DNA of 64,000 bases from DATBJJ01 sp036556425 (lineage in GTDB: Bacteria; Acidobacteriota; Vicinamibacteria; Vicinamibacterales; 2-12-FULL-66-21): contig DATBJJ010000141.1 in assembly GCA_036556425.1 (NCBI GenBank), forward strand, positions 65,138 through 129,137. Reading direction: 5' to 3'. The position numbers were made by a program, and so were the translations under genes. The notes beneath the pieces were generated by a model that was not told where the DNA came from, did no database searches, and was given only the letters and a program-made list of their open reading frames with translations. Below are positions 7,516-16,702 of this stretch, one piece after another; position 1 is the stretch's first letter; each line of letters opens with the position of its first letter.

Positions 7516-9962
7516 TCGGCGGCCACGCACCGGCGACATCCAGTTCGTGGTGGCGCGAGGCGGGCGCAGCGGGCGCCGTGCTCCTCCTCTTCATCTCGGT
7601 CCTCCACTACGACGTCATCTTCTTCGGGAAATCGCTCGTCCATACGAACTACGTCAATCCTCTCGATCAGCGCGGGCTTCCGCAGAACTACGGCGACGAT
7701 CTCGTGCCGCAAGCGGAATGGACGACGCGCAATCTCTGGCTCATCGCGAACATCCGCGATCCCGGGACGTCGTGGTGGCAGTGGGAGCCGAGCACGCAGT
7801 TCCTGAAGGAAGCCTTCGCGAAACGCGAGTGGCCGTTCTGGGATCCGTACGCCGGCGCCGGCGCGCCGGCGATGGCGAATCTGCTGCCGGCGTTCTTCTT
7901 TCCACCGTACACCGCGGTCGTTGCGCTCGGCGGATCCGTCGGCCTGCGCAACGCGTACTTCCTGTTCCTGCTGTGGGGGGCGGGGTTCTTCTCGTACCTC
8001 TTTCTTCGCCAGCACGCACTCGGATTCTTCGCGGCGGTCGGAGGCAGCGCGCTCGTCGTCCTCGGCGGCGCGATGAATCAGAACCTTGGCTCCGTGACGG
8101 GACAGATAGCCTCGTGCGTACCGCTCGCGCTCGTTGCGACGCGATGGCTGCTCGATGCGCCGACCGCACGCCGCATTGGAGCCGTCGCGATCGTCTACGC
8201 CGCGATCTCGCTCGCGAGCCTTCCTCCGCTCGTCGTCGGCCTCTTCGCGCTGACTGCGATCTACGCGCTCGTCGCGATCGCGTTGGGTGATTGCAGTGCG
8301 CCTCGCTCGCGCGCCTTCTCCTGCTGGATGCTGACCGGAGCGCTCGCGTTGGGTTTGGTGAGCTTCTACTACGTGCCGGCCGCAGCGCTGGCGCGCGCCG
8401 TTCCGCATGCCGCCGACATCTATCGCGGCGCCGGTCTCGAGACGATGCCGGTCGTGAAGATCCTGCAGCTGCTGTCGCCGACGCTGATGGGCGGCGTGCA
8501 GGTGTACTTGACGGCGCCGTACGCGAGCGACGGATACGCGGCGCACATCCCGTACGTCGGCGCCATGTGCATTCTCGCGGCGCTCCTCGCCCGTCCGGCC
8601 GCGCCTCTACGCGAGCGTACGCTCTTCCCCTTTTGCACGACGGCGATCGTCCTGGTCCTGCTGAAGCTCTTCGGCGTGCCGCCGATTCACTGGATCGGAC
8701 GGCTTCCCCTCTTCGATCACATTCATTTCGCGCACTACTTCGGCGTGTTGGTCGGATTCGCGGCCGCGTTCCTCGCGGCGCAGGGCGCCGAGCGACTGCT
8801 CGAGGGATCGATCGGGAAAATGCACAGCGTCATCGCGTCGGCCGTCCTGTCGATCGCGACGGCGAGCCTCTTCGCGATCGCGATCGCGGACCGCGCGTAT
8901 TCACAGCTCGGCGCGGGCTACTGGATTCGCGACTGGACGGTGCTTGCCGCGATCGTCGTGGCGGGCGTGTTTCTCATGACGCTCTACGTGAAGCGGCGCG
9001 AGCGCCAGACGATCCGCAACGCGGTTGCCGCGTCGCTTCTCGGTCTCGCGGCGATCGAGGGCATCTACAACGATTTCCATCCGAAGCCCGCGGCGTGGGA
9101 CATGTTCGAGCACCCGCTGCCGTTCCTCCGCCTCGTCCGGCTCGAGGCGCCGATGGGACGCATCCTCGGCTTCGGCATCCCGCCCGCGAACGTGAACGGC
9201 GCGTTCCGCGTCTTCGGCCTCAATTCGCTGATGACGTTCACGCCGCCGCGCGTCTACGAGCTCTATCGCCGCTACGGCCAATCGCCGGCGCACGTCTTCA
9301 TGACGATGCCGAAGACGATTCCGCCGGAGCGCGTGCTCGATCACGCGCACGTGCGGTTCCTGTCGGCGTACGTCGCGGTGCCCGAGGACGTGCGGCGGAT
9401 CGAAGCGCGCGGCTACGCCAAGCGGCTCGACGACGGCTTCGTCGCGCTGTACGAACGTCCGTCCGCGCCTCGGTTCTTCTTCTCCAGCGACTACCGCGTC
9501 GTCCCGACTGGCGCGGCGCTCGAGGCGATTGCGTCCACCGCGCCCCGGGAGATCGTCGTCGAAGAGCCGTTGTCCACGCCGGCCGCGCCGAACCCGCCGA
9601 ACGATCCGGTCGTTGCCGTCGACGCGTATCGCTTCAACACGCTTAGACTGAGCGTCGACGCGCCGCGCCCGGGACTCGTCTACGCGTCGGAGAGCTTCTT
9701 CGATGGATGGCGCGCGGCCGTGAATGGATCGCCTGCGCGAATTCTGCCGGCGAACTACGCCTTCCGCGCCGTCGAGATTCCCGCCGGCAAAGTGACGGTC
9801 GAGTTCCGCTACTTTCCGCCGGGCCTCGCGATCGGTCTTGCGGTCACGTCCGCGAGCGTTCTGGCGGCGCTGGCGCTTCTGGCCGCGCCGTGGCGACGAT
9901 CGCGTACTCGCCCTGCGACCGCCGATCCGCCTCCAGCTCGCCCGATCCCAGCGGAAACGTGA
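7512..9962 (+). CDS. YfhO-family membrane protein (copy 1)
   Basis: An 816-residue protein with a dozen or more membrane helices. It starts with a helix ending in HYDVIFFGKS, followed by an outside loop with TNYVNPLDQRGLPQNYGDD and PFWDPYAGAGAP, and ends with a soluble beta domain (residues about 640-785: SAPRFFFSSDYR, LVYASESFFDGWRAAVNG) before a final helix. This is the layout of the YfhO family, known in Firmicutes for glycosylating teichoic/lipoteichoic acids from lipid-linked sugars. Here it would decorate a surface glycan outside the membrane (inference). It is closely paralogous to the gene at 27724-30138. Start ATG overlaps the previous stop (ATGA). The last 119 bp overlap the convergent gene. 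Confidence 0.88.
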   Translation: MIGGHAPATSSSWWREAGAAGAVLLLFISVLHYDVIFFGKSLVHTNYVNPLDQRGLPQNYGDDLVPQAEWTTRNLWLIANIRDPGTSWWQWEPSTQFLKEAFAKREWPFWDPYAGAGAPAMANLLPAFFFPPYTAVVALGGSVGLRNAYFLFLLWGAGFFSYLFLRQHALGFFAAVGGSALVVLGGAMNQNLGSVTGQIASCVPLALVATRWLLDAPTARRIGAVAIVYAAISLASLPPLVVGLFALTAIYALVAIALGDCSAPRSRAFSCWMLTGALALGLVSFYYVPAAALARAVPHAADIYRGAGLETMPVVKILQLLSPTLMGGVQVYLTAPYASDGYAAHIPYVGAMCILAALLARPAAPLRERTLFPFCTTAIVLVLLKLFGVPPIHWIGRLPLFDHIHFAHYFGVLVGFAAAFLAAQGAERLLEGSIGKMHSVIASAVLSIATASLFAIAIADRAYSQLGAGYWIRDWTVLAAIVVAGVFLMTLYVKRRERQTIRNAVAASLLGLAAIEGIYNDFHPKPAAWDMFEHPLPFLRLVRLEAPMGRILGFGIPPANVNGAFRVFGLNSLMTFTPPRVYELYRRYGQSPAHVFMTMPKTIPPERVLDHAHVRFLSAYVAVPEDVRRIEARGYAKRLDDGFVALYERPSAPRFFFSSDYRVVPTGAALEAIASTAPREIVVEEPLSTPAAPNPPNDPVVAVDAYRFNTLRLSVDAPRPGLVYASESFFDGWRAAVNGSPARILPANYAFRAVEIPAGKVTVEFRYFPPGLAIGLAVTSASVLAALALLAAPWRRSRTRPATADPPPARPIPAET

Positions 9963-12900
9963 TGTAGGCCTCTTCGAAGCCCGCGAGCTGCGCGAGCGCC
10001 AGCGCGACTTCCGGAAAGATCGGCCGCTGGTGCGTGAGGTCCGTGTAGAACGTCTTGAACGCTTCGAGCGCGTGCGGATTCACCGTTTCCGCGATCAGCA
10101 CGCCGCCGGGCCGCAGCCGCGTGCGGCACAGCTCGAGGAAATCGCGCAGCTCATTAAACGTGAAGTGTTCGATCACTTGCGCGGTGAAGATCGCCGCGAT
10201 GGATGATTCCGGCTGCTCCCGGAGGAACTGCAGCGCATCTTTCTGCTCGACGCGATGTCCCTTGTCGCGGCAGTGGCGGACCATGTCCGCATCGGTGTCC
10301 ACGCCGGACGCGGACACGCCCGCGTCCTTCAAGAGATCGAGCATCTCGCCGCGGCCGCAGCCGACGTCCACGACCGAGGCACGCGATCGAAGGAGCGGCA
10401 CATACGCCGCCTGGCGATCGCGAATCAGCGCTTCCGATCCGCGGAACACGTCCTCGAACGCGTGATAGAAACCGTGATCCGTACCAGCCGGCGCGTGAAA
10501 GCCGAGGCGATCGCGACCTTGTGCGTCCTTGACGTGAAACCGCGACGGATCGGACATGTACGGCGCTGCGAACAGGCGGCTCGTCAGCGCCGCAAGCTCC
10601 GCTTCCGTGTTCTGTAGCGCCGTCGTCAAGGCCGCGAGGTGCGCGGCCGCGCGATCCTGAAACGCCGCGGTGGCCGACTGCAGTTCCGTTACCGCGTTCG
10701 TCCCCTGCGCGTGCTCGATGCGATCGACGAGCTGGCCGATGCGTATCGCTTCGCGCCGGGTGGCCAGCAATCTCGCCGTCAGCGCGCGCAACTTCACGTC
10801 CGCCACCTCGCGCGCGTGCTGTTCGGTTCGCAGTGCGCCGGCGGTCACTCCGACGGCGGCGACGACGTGAGCGTGGAATCGATGCTGCTGGAACCACAGC
10901 GGACGGAGCACGCGGAAGAGCGCGCGCTGCGCGAGCAGGCGCAGACCCGACAACCGGCGGCCTTCCGCGCTCAATCGCAGCGTCGACGTCTCGGTCAACG
11001 GTCCAAGAAGCGCTTCGAGCTGTTCGACGCCGACGGGCGCCGGCTCCATTGGTTTGTCCACTACCGCTCCTCCGGTACGCGTTGACCCTACGCCCAGCAC
11101 TCGGCTTCGCCGCTCGCCGCGAATCGCCGTCACGCGCTGGACGATCGCGCGCGCGGACGCCTCTCGATTATGTCGCTGAACGATGTCCGCCTGACCGCGT
11201 TTCGCGCGCGCGCCCGCCTCCTGCGGCTGCTCGTACACGCGTCTCATCAGTTCGGCGGCGTGATCGAGATCGGGATCGGCCCAGCGTGCGCTCGTCGGAT
11301 ACGGTCCGCAGCCGGCCGGCACGTTGACCCGCTCGTAGTCCACGAGATAGCTGTTCTCCGGCGTCATGAAGTGCAGATTGCCCGAGTATCCCGTCGCGAT
11401 GACCGGCTTGCCGAGCGCCATCGCCTCCGCCATCGTTAGACCGAGACCCTCGGATCGATGCAGCGAGATGTAGCAATCGCACGCGCCGACGAGCGCGTTC
11501 TTCTCTTCCTCGGTGTAATACCGATCGACGATCAACACGTCGCGCCGATCGCCGGCGGCCGCGCGCAGCCGCTCGAGCTCCGAGAGCCGCAGATCGCCGT
11601 TGATGCTCTTGACGACGAGCATCGGTCCTTCATCCGGCCGAAACGCGCGCGTAAACGCGTCGATCAGGCCGAGAGGGTTCTTCCGCTCGAGGACGCTCAG
11701 GAAGTCGAAGATCAGCAGGAACGTGAATCGATCCGGAAGCCCAAGCCGCGCGCGCGTGATCGCGGCGGAATACGACGGCACCGGCACGGGAATCGGCACC
11801 GTGAACACCGGCTTGCCGTTCGCTGCGCGCACGGCGTTGCCGATGAAGTCCGTCGCCGTCCACACTTCGTCGACGATGTCGAACGCCGCGTGCATCGAGC
11901 GGGGGAATTCCTCAACTTCCCAGAACCAGTAGCCGGCGGTGTGCCGTCCGTCGAAGAACGGCTGCCCCATGTCGCGCGCGAATCGCGGCGTGCTGTCGGC
12001 GTTCACGCACAACACGTTGATGTCGTACATCGCGCCGCCGGGCTCACGTTCGACGAAGGGATGCGCCTGTCGATTCAGCGTAGCGTCGTACGTCGTCGTC
12101 GCATGCGGAATCCCCGCCGTTTCGATCGCGCTCGTCAGCTGGCGGGCCGCTTCGCCGATGCCGAGCTCCGCGCGAAAATATCCGGCGATGTTCACGCCCT
12201 CGCGGAGATTGTGGGCTGCCGCTCCAGCAGCATCCGCGTCGACGGCCTGCACTTCCTGCCGCGGCGGCAGGAGCTCGAGCGGAATGTTTTCCTGAAGACC
12301 GCCGTCCTGCCAGATCCAGTCGGCATACGACACCGCATCTTTCCCGAAGATGTCGGGGAAGTGCATCTGGAGATCGAGCCGGTCGCGGTAGATCGAGTAC
12401 AGGAAACGCGACACGCGACGCGGCCCGCCCTCCGCCGGACCATTCAGCCACGCGATGAACGCGTCCGGATTGTCGGGATCGAAAGGCCCCGGAGGCTCGG
12501 GACACCTGCCCTGCTCCGCGCAGACGACCGCGCTCCAGTAGAGACGCCGCATCCGCGTCGTGATAGGAACGCCGGACGGAAGACGGTTCCACCCGTACTC
12601 GGGTCTGCCGTCGTCGTGAATGCCGGCGGCGACGAGGCTGTCGAAATACTCGCGGCAGATCCGCGCGAGCGCCGGACGCTCGCTCAACAACACGCGCGGC
12701 CGCTCGCCCTGATGCTTGCTCAGCAGCCACGGCTTGCGCGTGTCGAAGCCGCTGAAATGAAAGAACCGCAGCGGCTTTCCATCGACGAGGTATCGGCCGC
12801 CGTCGAAGGTGAAGTCGCGTCCGTGCAGGTTCCAGTACGCGACGTTGTAGCCCGGATCCTTGAGGATGCAGTGATCGAAAAACGACGGGACGAAGTCGAC

Positions 12901-13473
12901 CCAGCGCTGATCGGTGAACATCATCTTCGTCACGTCGATGAGCGCCTCGCGCTTCGTCGTGTCCCACCACCACTCGAGGAACGGCCGTGCGCGTTCGCCG
13001 ACGCCGATGAAGCCGAGGTTATAGACGCCTGCCGCCAGGACGAAGAAGCCGTCGATCTGGCGCTCGTCTTTCGGATACGGCCGCATGGTGTGCGGCGTGA
13101 GGACGATGCCGTGCTGCGCCGCGAGCGCTGCGGCCTCATCGAGCGATCCGAAGATTCTGATATCGGGATCGAGATACGCGATCGGCCCGCGCCCCTCGTC
13201 CAGCAGACGTCGAAGGAACAACGGCTTGACCGCCGTCGCGAGCTCGGTCACGTCGTAGATGCCGGCGAGGCGGTGCACCTCGTCGCGCTCGAGACCGATG
13301 TCGGCGAGCCGGCGCCACTCGACACGATCGTCGCCCGGCGCGAACTGCCGCCGCTCGTCGTCGATCAGCAGAACCGTGAAGCGGCCGCCTGGATGATGAA
13401 GGAAGAAGGAATCGGCAAGCACCCTGACGAACGGCAGGTAATTACACGCTATGATTGTGCACGCATTCAGCAT
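9844..13473 (-). CDS. Triple-domain protein: GT-A transferase, GT4 transferase and methyltransferase
   Basis: A 1209-residue fusion. Residues 1-330 resemble GT8-like nucleotide-sugar transferases (TIIACNYLPFVRVLADSF, then YLDPDIRIF supplying the D-x-D). Residues about 425-800 are a GT4 domain paralogous to the first gene of the window (NIAGYFRAELGIGEAAR, HRSEGLGLTMAEAM as EX7E). Residues about 880-985 are predicted coiled coil. Residues about 990-1190 are a SAM methyltransferase (VVDVGCGRGEMLDLL, FTAQVIEHF, LRPGGVLIAETVNP) of the type often found in O-antigen loci. Such fusions would link sugar addition and methyl capping. ATG 13473 is chosen because the first strand begins there; a TTG at 13530 would add 19 poorly ordered residues. 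Its 3' end overlaps the opposite YfhO gene by 119 bp. Confidence 0.88.
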   Translation of the reverse strand: MLNACTIIACNYLPFVRVLADSFFLHHPGGRFTVLLIDDERRQFAPGDDRVEWRRLADIGLERDEVHRLAGIYDVTELATAVKPLFLRRLLDEGRGPIAYLDPDIRIFGSLDEAAALAAQHGIVLTPHTMRPYPKDERQIDGFFVLAAGVYNLGFIGVGERARPFLEWWWDTTKREALIDVTKMMFTDQRWVDFVPSFFDHCILKDPGYNVAYWNLHGRDFTFDGGRYLVDGKPLRFFHFSGFDTRKPWLLSKHQGERPRVLLSERPALARICREYFDSLVAAGIHDDGRPEYGWNRLPSGVPITTRMRRLYWSAVVCAEQGRCPEPPGPFDPDNPDAFIAWLNGPAEGGPRRVSRFLYSIYRDRLDLQMHFPDIFGKDAVSYADWIWQDGGLQENIPLELLPPRQEVQAVDADAAGAAAHNLREGVNIAGYFRAELGIGEAARQLTSAIETAGIPHATTTYDATLNRQAHPFVEREPGGAMYDINVLCVNADSTPRFARDMGQPFFDGRHTAGYWFWEVEEFPRSMHAAFDIVDEVWTATDFIGNAVRAANGKPVFTVPIPVPVPSYSAAITRARLGLPDRFTFLLIFDFLSVLERKNPLGLIDAFTRAFRPDEGPMLVVKSINGDLRLSELERLRAAAGDRRDVLIVDRYYTEEEKNALVGACDCYISLHRSEGLGLTMAEAMALGKPVIATGYSGNLHFMTPENSYLVDYERVNVPAGCGPYPTSARWADPDLDHAAELMRRVYEQPQEAGARAKRGQADIVQRHNREASARAIVQRVTAIRGERRSRVLGVGSTRTGGAVVDKPMEPAPVGVEQLEALLGPLTETSTLRLSAEGRRLSGLRLLAQRALFRVLRPLWFQQHRFHAHVVAAVGVTAGALRTEQHAREVADVKLRALTARLLATRREAIRIGQLVDRIEHAQGTNAVTELQSATAAFQDRAAAHLAALTTALQNTEAELAALTSRLFAAPYMSDPSRFHVKDAQGRDRLGFHAPAGTDHGFYHAFEDVFRGSEALIRDRQAAYVPLLRSRASVVDVGCGRGEMLDLLKDAGVSASGVDTDADMVRHCRDKGHRVEQKDALQFLREQPESSIAAIFTAQVIEHFTFNELRDFLELCRTRLRPGGVLIAETVNPHALEAFKTFYTDLTHQRPIFPEVALALAQLAGFEEAYITFPLGSGELEADRRSQGEYAIVATARPEAPAPPERSRT

Positions 13474-13500
13474 GGAGCGCGGACCGATCCGAAGCCTCGA

Positions 13501-13508
13501 AGTATCAC
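13501..13508. promoter_or_regulatory. Possible shared divergent -10 region
   Basis: The octamer AGTATCAC contains TATCAC for the rightward methyltransferase pair (ATG 13546) and, read on the other strand, GATACT for the leftward triple-domain gene (ATG 13473). Each matches the -10 consensus at four of six positions. The rightward gene also has AAGGA at 13529-13533, 12 bases before its ATG. This is the weakest of the symmetric divergent sites in the window. Confidence 0.3.
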
Positions 13509-13545
13509 CCAGCCCTTCGTTCGCGCGCAAGGACTACATTCCGCA

Positions 13546-14250
13546 ATGACCGTCGACCTGCCGCTTCCGCCAAGAGAATTTCGTCATCTCGTCGGACTGA
13601 TCGAGCCTGCGGCGTTCGACGATCCGAGCGTTCACACGGTCCTCCGGACGGTCCCGGCCGAGGCATTCGAGTCCGTCCTCGACTACGGGTGCGGGTGCGG
13701 CCGGCTCGCGCGTCAGCTCTTGCGGGCCGGGCACGCTCCGCGAAAGTACGTCGGGATCGATCCGCACAAAGGCATGATCGAATGGTGCCGCGCGAACATC
13801 ACGCCGCACGCCCCTGCCTTCGAGTTCAAGCACCACGACGTGTTTCAAGAGTTCATGAATCCCGAAGGCAGCCTCGATCCGGTGCCGCTGCCCGTCGACG
13901 ATGGCAGCGTCACGTTGTACCTCGCGTGGTCTGTGTTCACGCACTTGATGCAGCCGGACGCGGAATTCTCGCTGCGCGAGCTCTCCCGCGTGCTGCACCC
14001 GTCCGGCATCGCGATCACCACGTGGTTCATCTTCGACAAGACGCGGTTCCCCATGATGCAGGACTCGCAGAACGCGCTCTACATCAGCGATTTCGATCCC
14101 ACGAACGCCGTCATCTTCGATCGCGGGTGGCTGCAGCGCGCCGTCGGCGCGGCGGGATTGCGGATCGTCTCGGAGATCCCTCCACTCGTTCCGGGCCATC
14201 AATGGGCGATTCACCTGCAGAAGGCCATCGCCCCGGGATCGGCTCGATGA
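13546..14250 (+). CDS. Class I SAM-dependent methyltransferase (tandem copy 1)
   Basis: A 234-residue methyltransferase with motif I VLDYGCGCGRLARQLL near residue 46, the acidic strand-2 residue in YVGIDPHKGMIEWC, VTLYLAWSVFTHL (motif IV region) and LHPSGIAITTWF (strand 5). No additional domain. A Shine-Dalgarno-like AAGGA lies 12 bases upstream. The next gene is a sister copy and overlaps it as ATGA. The pair shares long identical stretches (HKGMI-WCRAN, WSVFTHL, DPTNAVIFDR), showing a local duplication. The substrate is probably a sugar residue of the locus glycan; this is inferred from context only. Confidence 0.87.
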   Translation: MTVDLPLPPREFRHLVGLIEPAAFDDPSVHTVLRTVPAEAFESVLDYGCGCGRLARQLLRAGHAPRKYVGIDPHKGMIEWCRANITPHAPAFEFKHHDVFQEFMNPEGSLDPVPLPVDDGSVTLYLAWSVFTHLMQPDAEFSLRELSRVLHPSGIAITTWFIFDKTRFPMMQDSQNALYISDFDPTNAVIFDRGWLQRAVGAAGLRIVSEIPPLVPGHQWAIHLQKAIAPGSAR

Positions 14251-15002
14251 GCACCACGGTCCCCATTCCGCCGATCGAATTCCGCCGGCTGGTCGGCCTG
14301 CCGGACGAGAGATTCTTCGACGGATCGATCCAAGGCACGCCCTTCGATCACCTGCCGAGCTATTGCTTCGATTCCGTGCTGGACTTCGGCTGCGGCATCG
14401 GACGCCTCGCGGCGTCGCTCATCCGGCGGCCGCAGCCGCCGCGCCGCTATCTCGGCATCGATCGCCACAAGGGGATGATCGACTGGTGCCGCGCGAACCT
14501 CTCGCCGCTCGCGCCGGAATTCTATTTCGAGCATCACAACGTCTTTCACGAAGTGCTGAACGCCGAAGGCACGCCGGGCCATCTGCCGCTGCCGGCCGGC
14601 GACGGCAGCGTCACGCTCTTCATCGCATGGTCGGTGTTCACGCACCTGCTCGAAGAGGACGCGAAGTACTACCTGCACGAGCTCAATCGCGTGATGGGTC
14701 CGCGCGGCATCGCGACCACGACGTGGTTCCTGTTCGACAAGGGGGACTTCCCCATGATGCAGGAGTTCCAGAATGCGTTGATGATCAATCCGCGCGATCC
14801 GACCAACGCGGTGATCTTCGATCGCAACTGGCTCGTGCGAACGGCGGCGGAGGCGGGGCTGACGATCACGTCAGTGACGCCGCCCGAGATTCGCGGCTTC
14901 CACTGGATCATTTACTTCGAGCGCACGGGCCCGGGACGCGTGCCGGCCGAATTTCCGCCGGACCTCGCGCCGCGCGACATCGCGCGTCCACCGCTCGGCT
15001 GA
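14247..15002 (+). CDS. Class I SAM-dependent methyltransferase (tandem copy 2)
   Basis: A 251-residue sister of the preceding enzyme, with motif I VLDFGCGIGRLAASLI, YLGIDRHKGMIDWC, FIAWSVFTHLLEED and GPRGIATTTWFLFD. The SAM site is intact in both copies, so both are probably active, perhaps on different hydroxyls. It has an extra C-terminal tail of about 20 residues (rich in Pro and Arg) not found in copy 1. That tail lies in the 91-bp convergent overlap with the membrane gene on the other strand. Start ATG overlaps the previous stop. Confidence 0.87.
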   Translation: MSTTVPIPPIEFRRLVGLPDERFFDGSIQGTPFDHLPSYCFDSVLDFGCGIGRLAASLIRRPQPPRRYLGIDRHKGMIDWCRANLSPLAPEFYFEHHNVFHEVLNAEGTPGHLPLPAGDGSVTLFIAWSVFTHLLEEDAKYYLHELNRVMGPRGIATTTWFLFDKGDFPMMQEFQNALMINPRDPTNAVIFDRNWLVRTAAEAGLTITSVTPPEIRGFHWIIYFERTGPGRVPAEFPPDLAPRDIARPPLG

Positions 15003-16678
15003 GCGTCCGCAGGCGCGGGCGCGGCGCGGAATCGCGTCGAGCACGCGATGCCCCACGAGAGGCCGATGCAGGGCCCGGATGCGACGAGCGTCGCGATCGC
15101 GGGCGTCTCGGCGGCCGTCTTCCAGCTGAGGAGATACAGGACGCCCTCCTCGAACCGCGGATGCGCGCCCCACTCGAACTCGCGATCGCAGTGCTTCAAC
15201 ATGCGCGACGTGTAGATGCTGTTCATCGGCGTGCCGGCGCGCGCGGCCAGTAATTGGATCTGCAGCTCGCGATTCGCCTCGAGGCTGCCCGACTCCACTT
15301 TCGATCCCGACAATCCTCCGCACGACCACGAGGGATACTGCCAGATGCGATCGTGCGTCCTCACCCACTCGTCCACGCGCGCGGCGTCGATGGCGCTCGC
15401 CAGCGCGCGGCCGGTCGTGACCTTGAAATACCGCATGTAGGGCCGGACCTCCGTCAGCTGCACCACGACAGCGAGCGCGGCGATCGGGATCGCGATCGCG
15501 GGGCGCCACCATCTGAACACGCACGCCAGCGAGAGCGCCACGACTGAATACGCGACCGGCCAGATGAACCGGCCCGTCGCGCGGAAGAAGCTCGCGAGGC
15601 TCTCGACCCGCGCCGGCACGTCGTACGACAGAACGAGCGTGCTGCCGGCGTAGACGCGATTCGACGCCGCGTAGATCGCGCAGGCCGCGAGCAGCGCGAC
15701 GAGCCACGCGTGCGTCCTCACGTGCCGCGCGGTGGCGGCCGGACGCGAGACGAGCGCGACGGTCACGACGATCAGCGCGCCCATGCCGATATAGGCTTCG
15801 CCCTCGTACTGACCGCCGGTCGCGTCGCGGACGACGTCGAACGATCGCGGCACGAGCAGGCCGGCGAGGTTCCACGAGAAGAGGCCGAATCCCATCGCCT
15901 GCATCGACGACGGATTCGTGAACAGCACGCCGTAGCCGGAGGCGAGCGCAATCGCGACGACCGCCGCGGCGCCGCACGCCATCGTGCGAACGTCGCGCCA
16001 GGGCAGCCCGTCGCGCGGGATCGTCGCGAGCAGCGTGACCGCGTGAAGGGCAATCACCATCGCGAAGAGGTACGAGTTGATGAGAAGCGCCAGGCTCGCG
16101 AGCACCCACATCTCTACGAGACGGCGCGATCCGCGCCTGCTCTCGAAATAGAGCGCCAGCGCCCACAGGATGAGGAAGTGGCTCGAGATTGCCGTGTGCT
16201 GCATCCGCCACATGAACGACGTCGTGCACACCAGGAGGACGGCGCCCGCGAGCGCCGCCGGAAGCGATCGCGCGCCGGCCGCGTAGAGCAAGCGCGCGGC
16301 AAACGCGCCTTGCAGGAGGTAAGTCAGCAGATTCCAGGGCCCGTAGGGATTGAGTCGAATGCGCGTCGCCGCGTACACGCATTTCGTGACGATCGCCGTC
16401 AACGGCAACGCGTCGAGGAAGAGGACATTGCCGCCTTCGGGATAGCCCATCCGGGGAACCGCGAAGATCGGCAGCCGCCAGGCGTCGCCGAGGAAATAGC
16501 TCCATGCGACCATGTAGGCTGCGGAATCGTTGTCGGGCTGCAGCCACTTGCCGCCTGTGCCGTGCAGGAACTGCGCATCCAGGGTGTTGTACGCGATGAT
16601 CGCGGCGATCGCGGCCGCCGCGAGCGCGCTCGTCCACAGCGGCGTACCGCCCCGTTCGACCGCAGGTCGAAGCTGCAA
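14912..16678 (-). CDS. DUF6311-type membrane protein (GT-C-like)
   Basis: A 588-residue protein with about 11-12 membrane helices in the first 420 residues, then a soluble tail. The N-terminal loop pattern (WSYFLGDAWRLP, GYPEGGNVLFLDALPL, YGPWNLLTYLLQGAFAARLL) is that of DUF6311 proteins, which resemble GT-C transferases and are common in polysaccharide loci; their reaction is not established. The only workable start before the first helix is TTG at 16678, because an in-frame stop lies just upstream. It faces the GT2-methyltransferase fusion gene 24 bp away. The last residues are Gly/Ser/Arg-rich, look poorly conserved, and overlap the opposite gene. Confidence 0.8.
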   Translation of the reverse strand: MQLRPAVERGGTPLWTSALAAAAIAAIIAYNTLDAQFLHGTGGKWLQPDNDSAAYMVAWSYFLGDAWRLPIFAVPRMGYPEGGNVLFLDALPLTAIVTKCVYAATRIRLNPYGPWNLLTYLLQGAFAARLLYAAGARSLPAALAGAVLLVCTTSFMWRMQHTAISSHFLILWALALYFESRRGSRRLVEMWVLASLALLINSYLFAMVIALHAVTLLATIPRDGLPWRDVRTMACGAAAVVAIALASGYGVLFTNPSSMQAMGFGLFSWNLAGLLVPRSFDVVRDATGGQYEGEAYIGMGALIVVTVALVSRPAATARHVRTHAWLVALLAACAIYAASNRVYAGSTLVLSYDVPARVESLASFFRATGRFIWPVAYSVVALSLACVFRWWRPAIAIPIAALAVVVQLTEVRPYMRYFKVTTGRALASAIDAARVDEWVRTHDRIWQYPSWSCGGLSGSKVESGSLEANRELQIQLLAARAGTPMNSIYTSRMLKHCDREFEWGAHPRFEEGVLYLLSWKTAAETPAIATLVASGPCIGLSWGIACSTRFRAAPAPADAQPSGGRAMSRGARSGGNSAGTRPGPVRSK

Positions 16679-16686
16679 ACCAGCAT

Positions 16687-16694
16687 TCTATAAT
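16687..16694. promoter_or_regulatory. Symmetric divergent -10 (TATAAT right, TATAGA left)
   Basis: A perfect TATAAT at 16689-16694 reads rightward; on the opposite strand TATAGA occupies 16692-16687. With usual spacing the rightward transcript would start near 16701, two bases before ATG 16703, and the leftward one near 16680, two bases before TTG 16678. Both mRNAs would therefore be leaderless or almost so. The whole intergenic space is 24 bp, so both promoters must use this core, with -35 contacts inside the facing coding regions. Confidence 0.55.
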
Positions 16695-16702
16695 CGTCGG
16701 CA

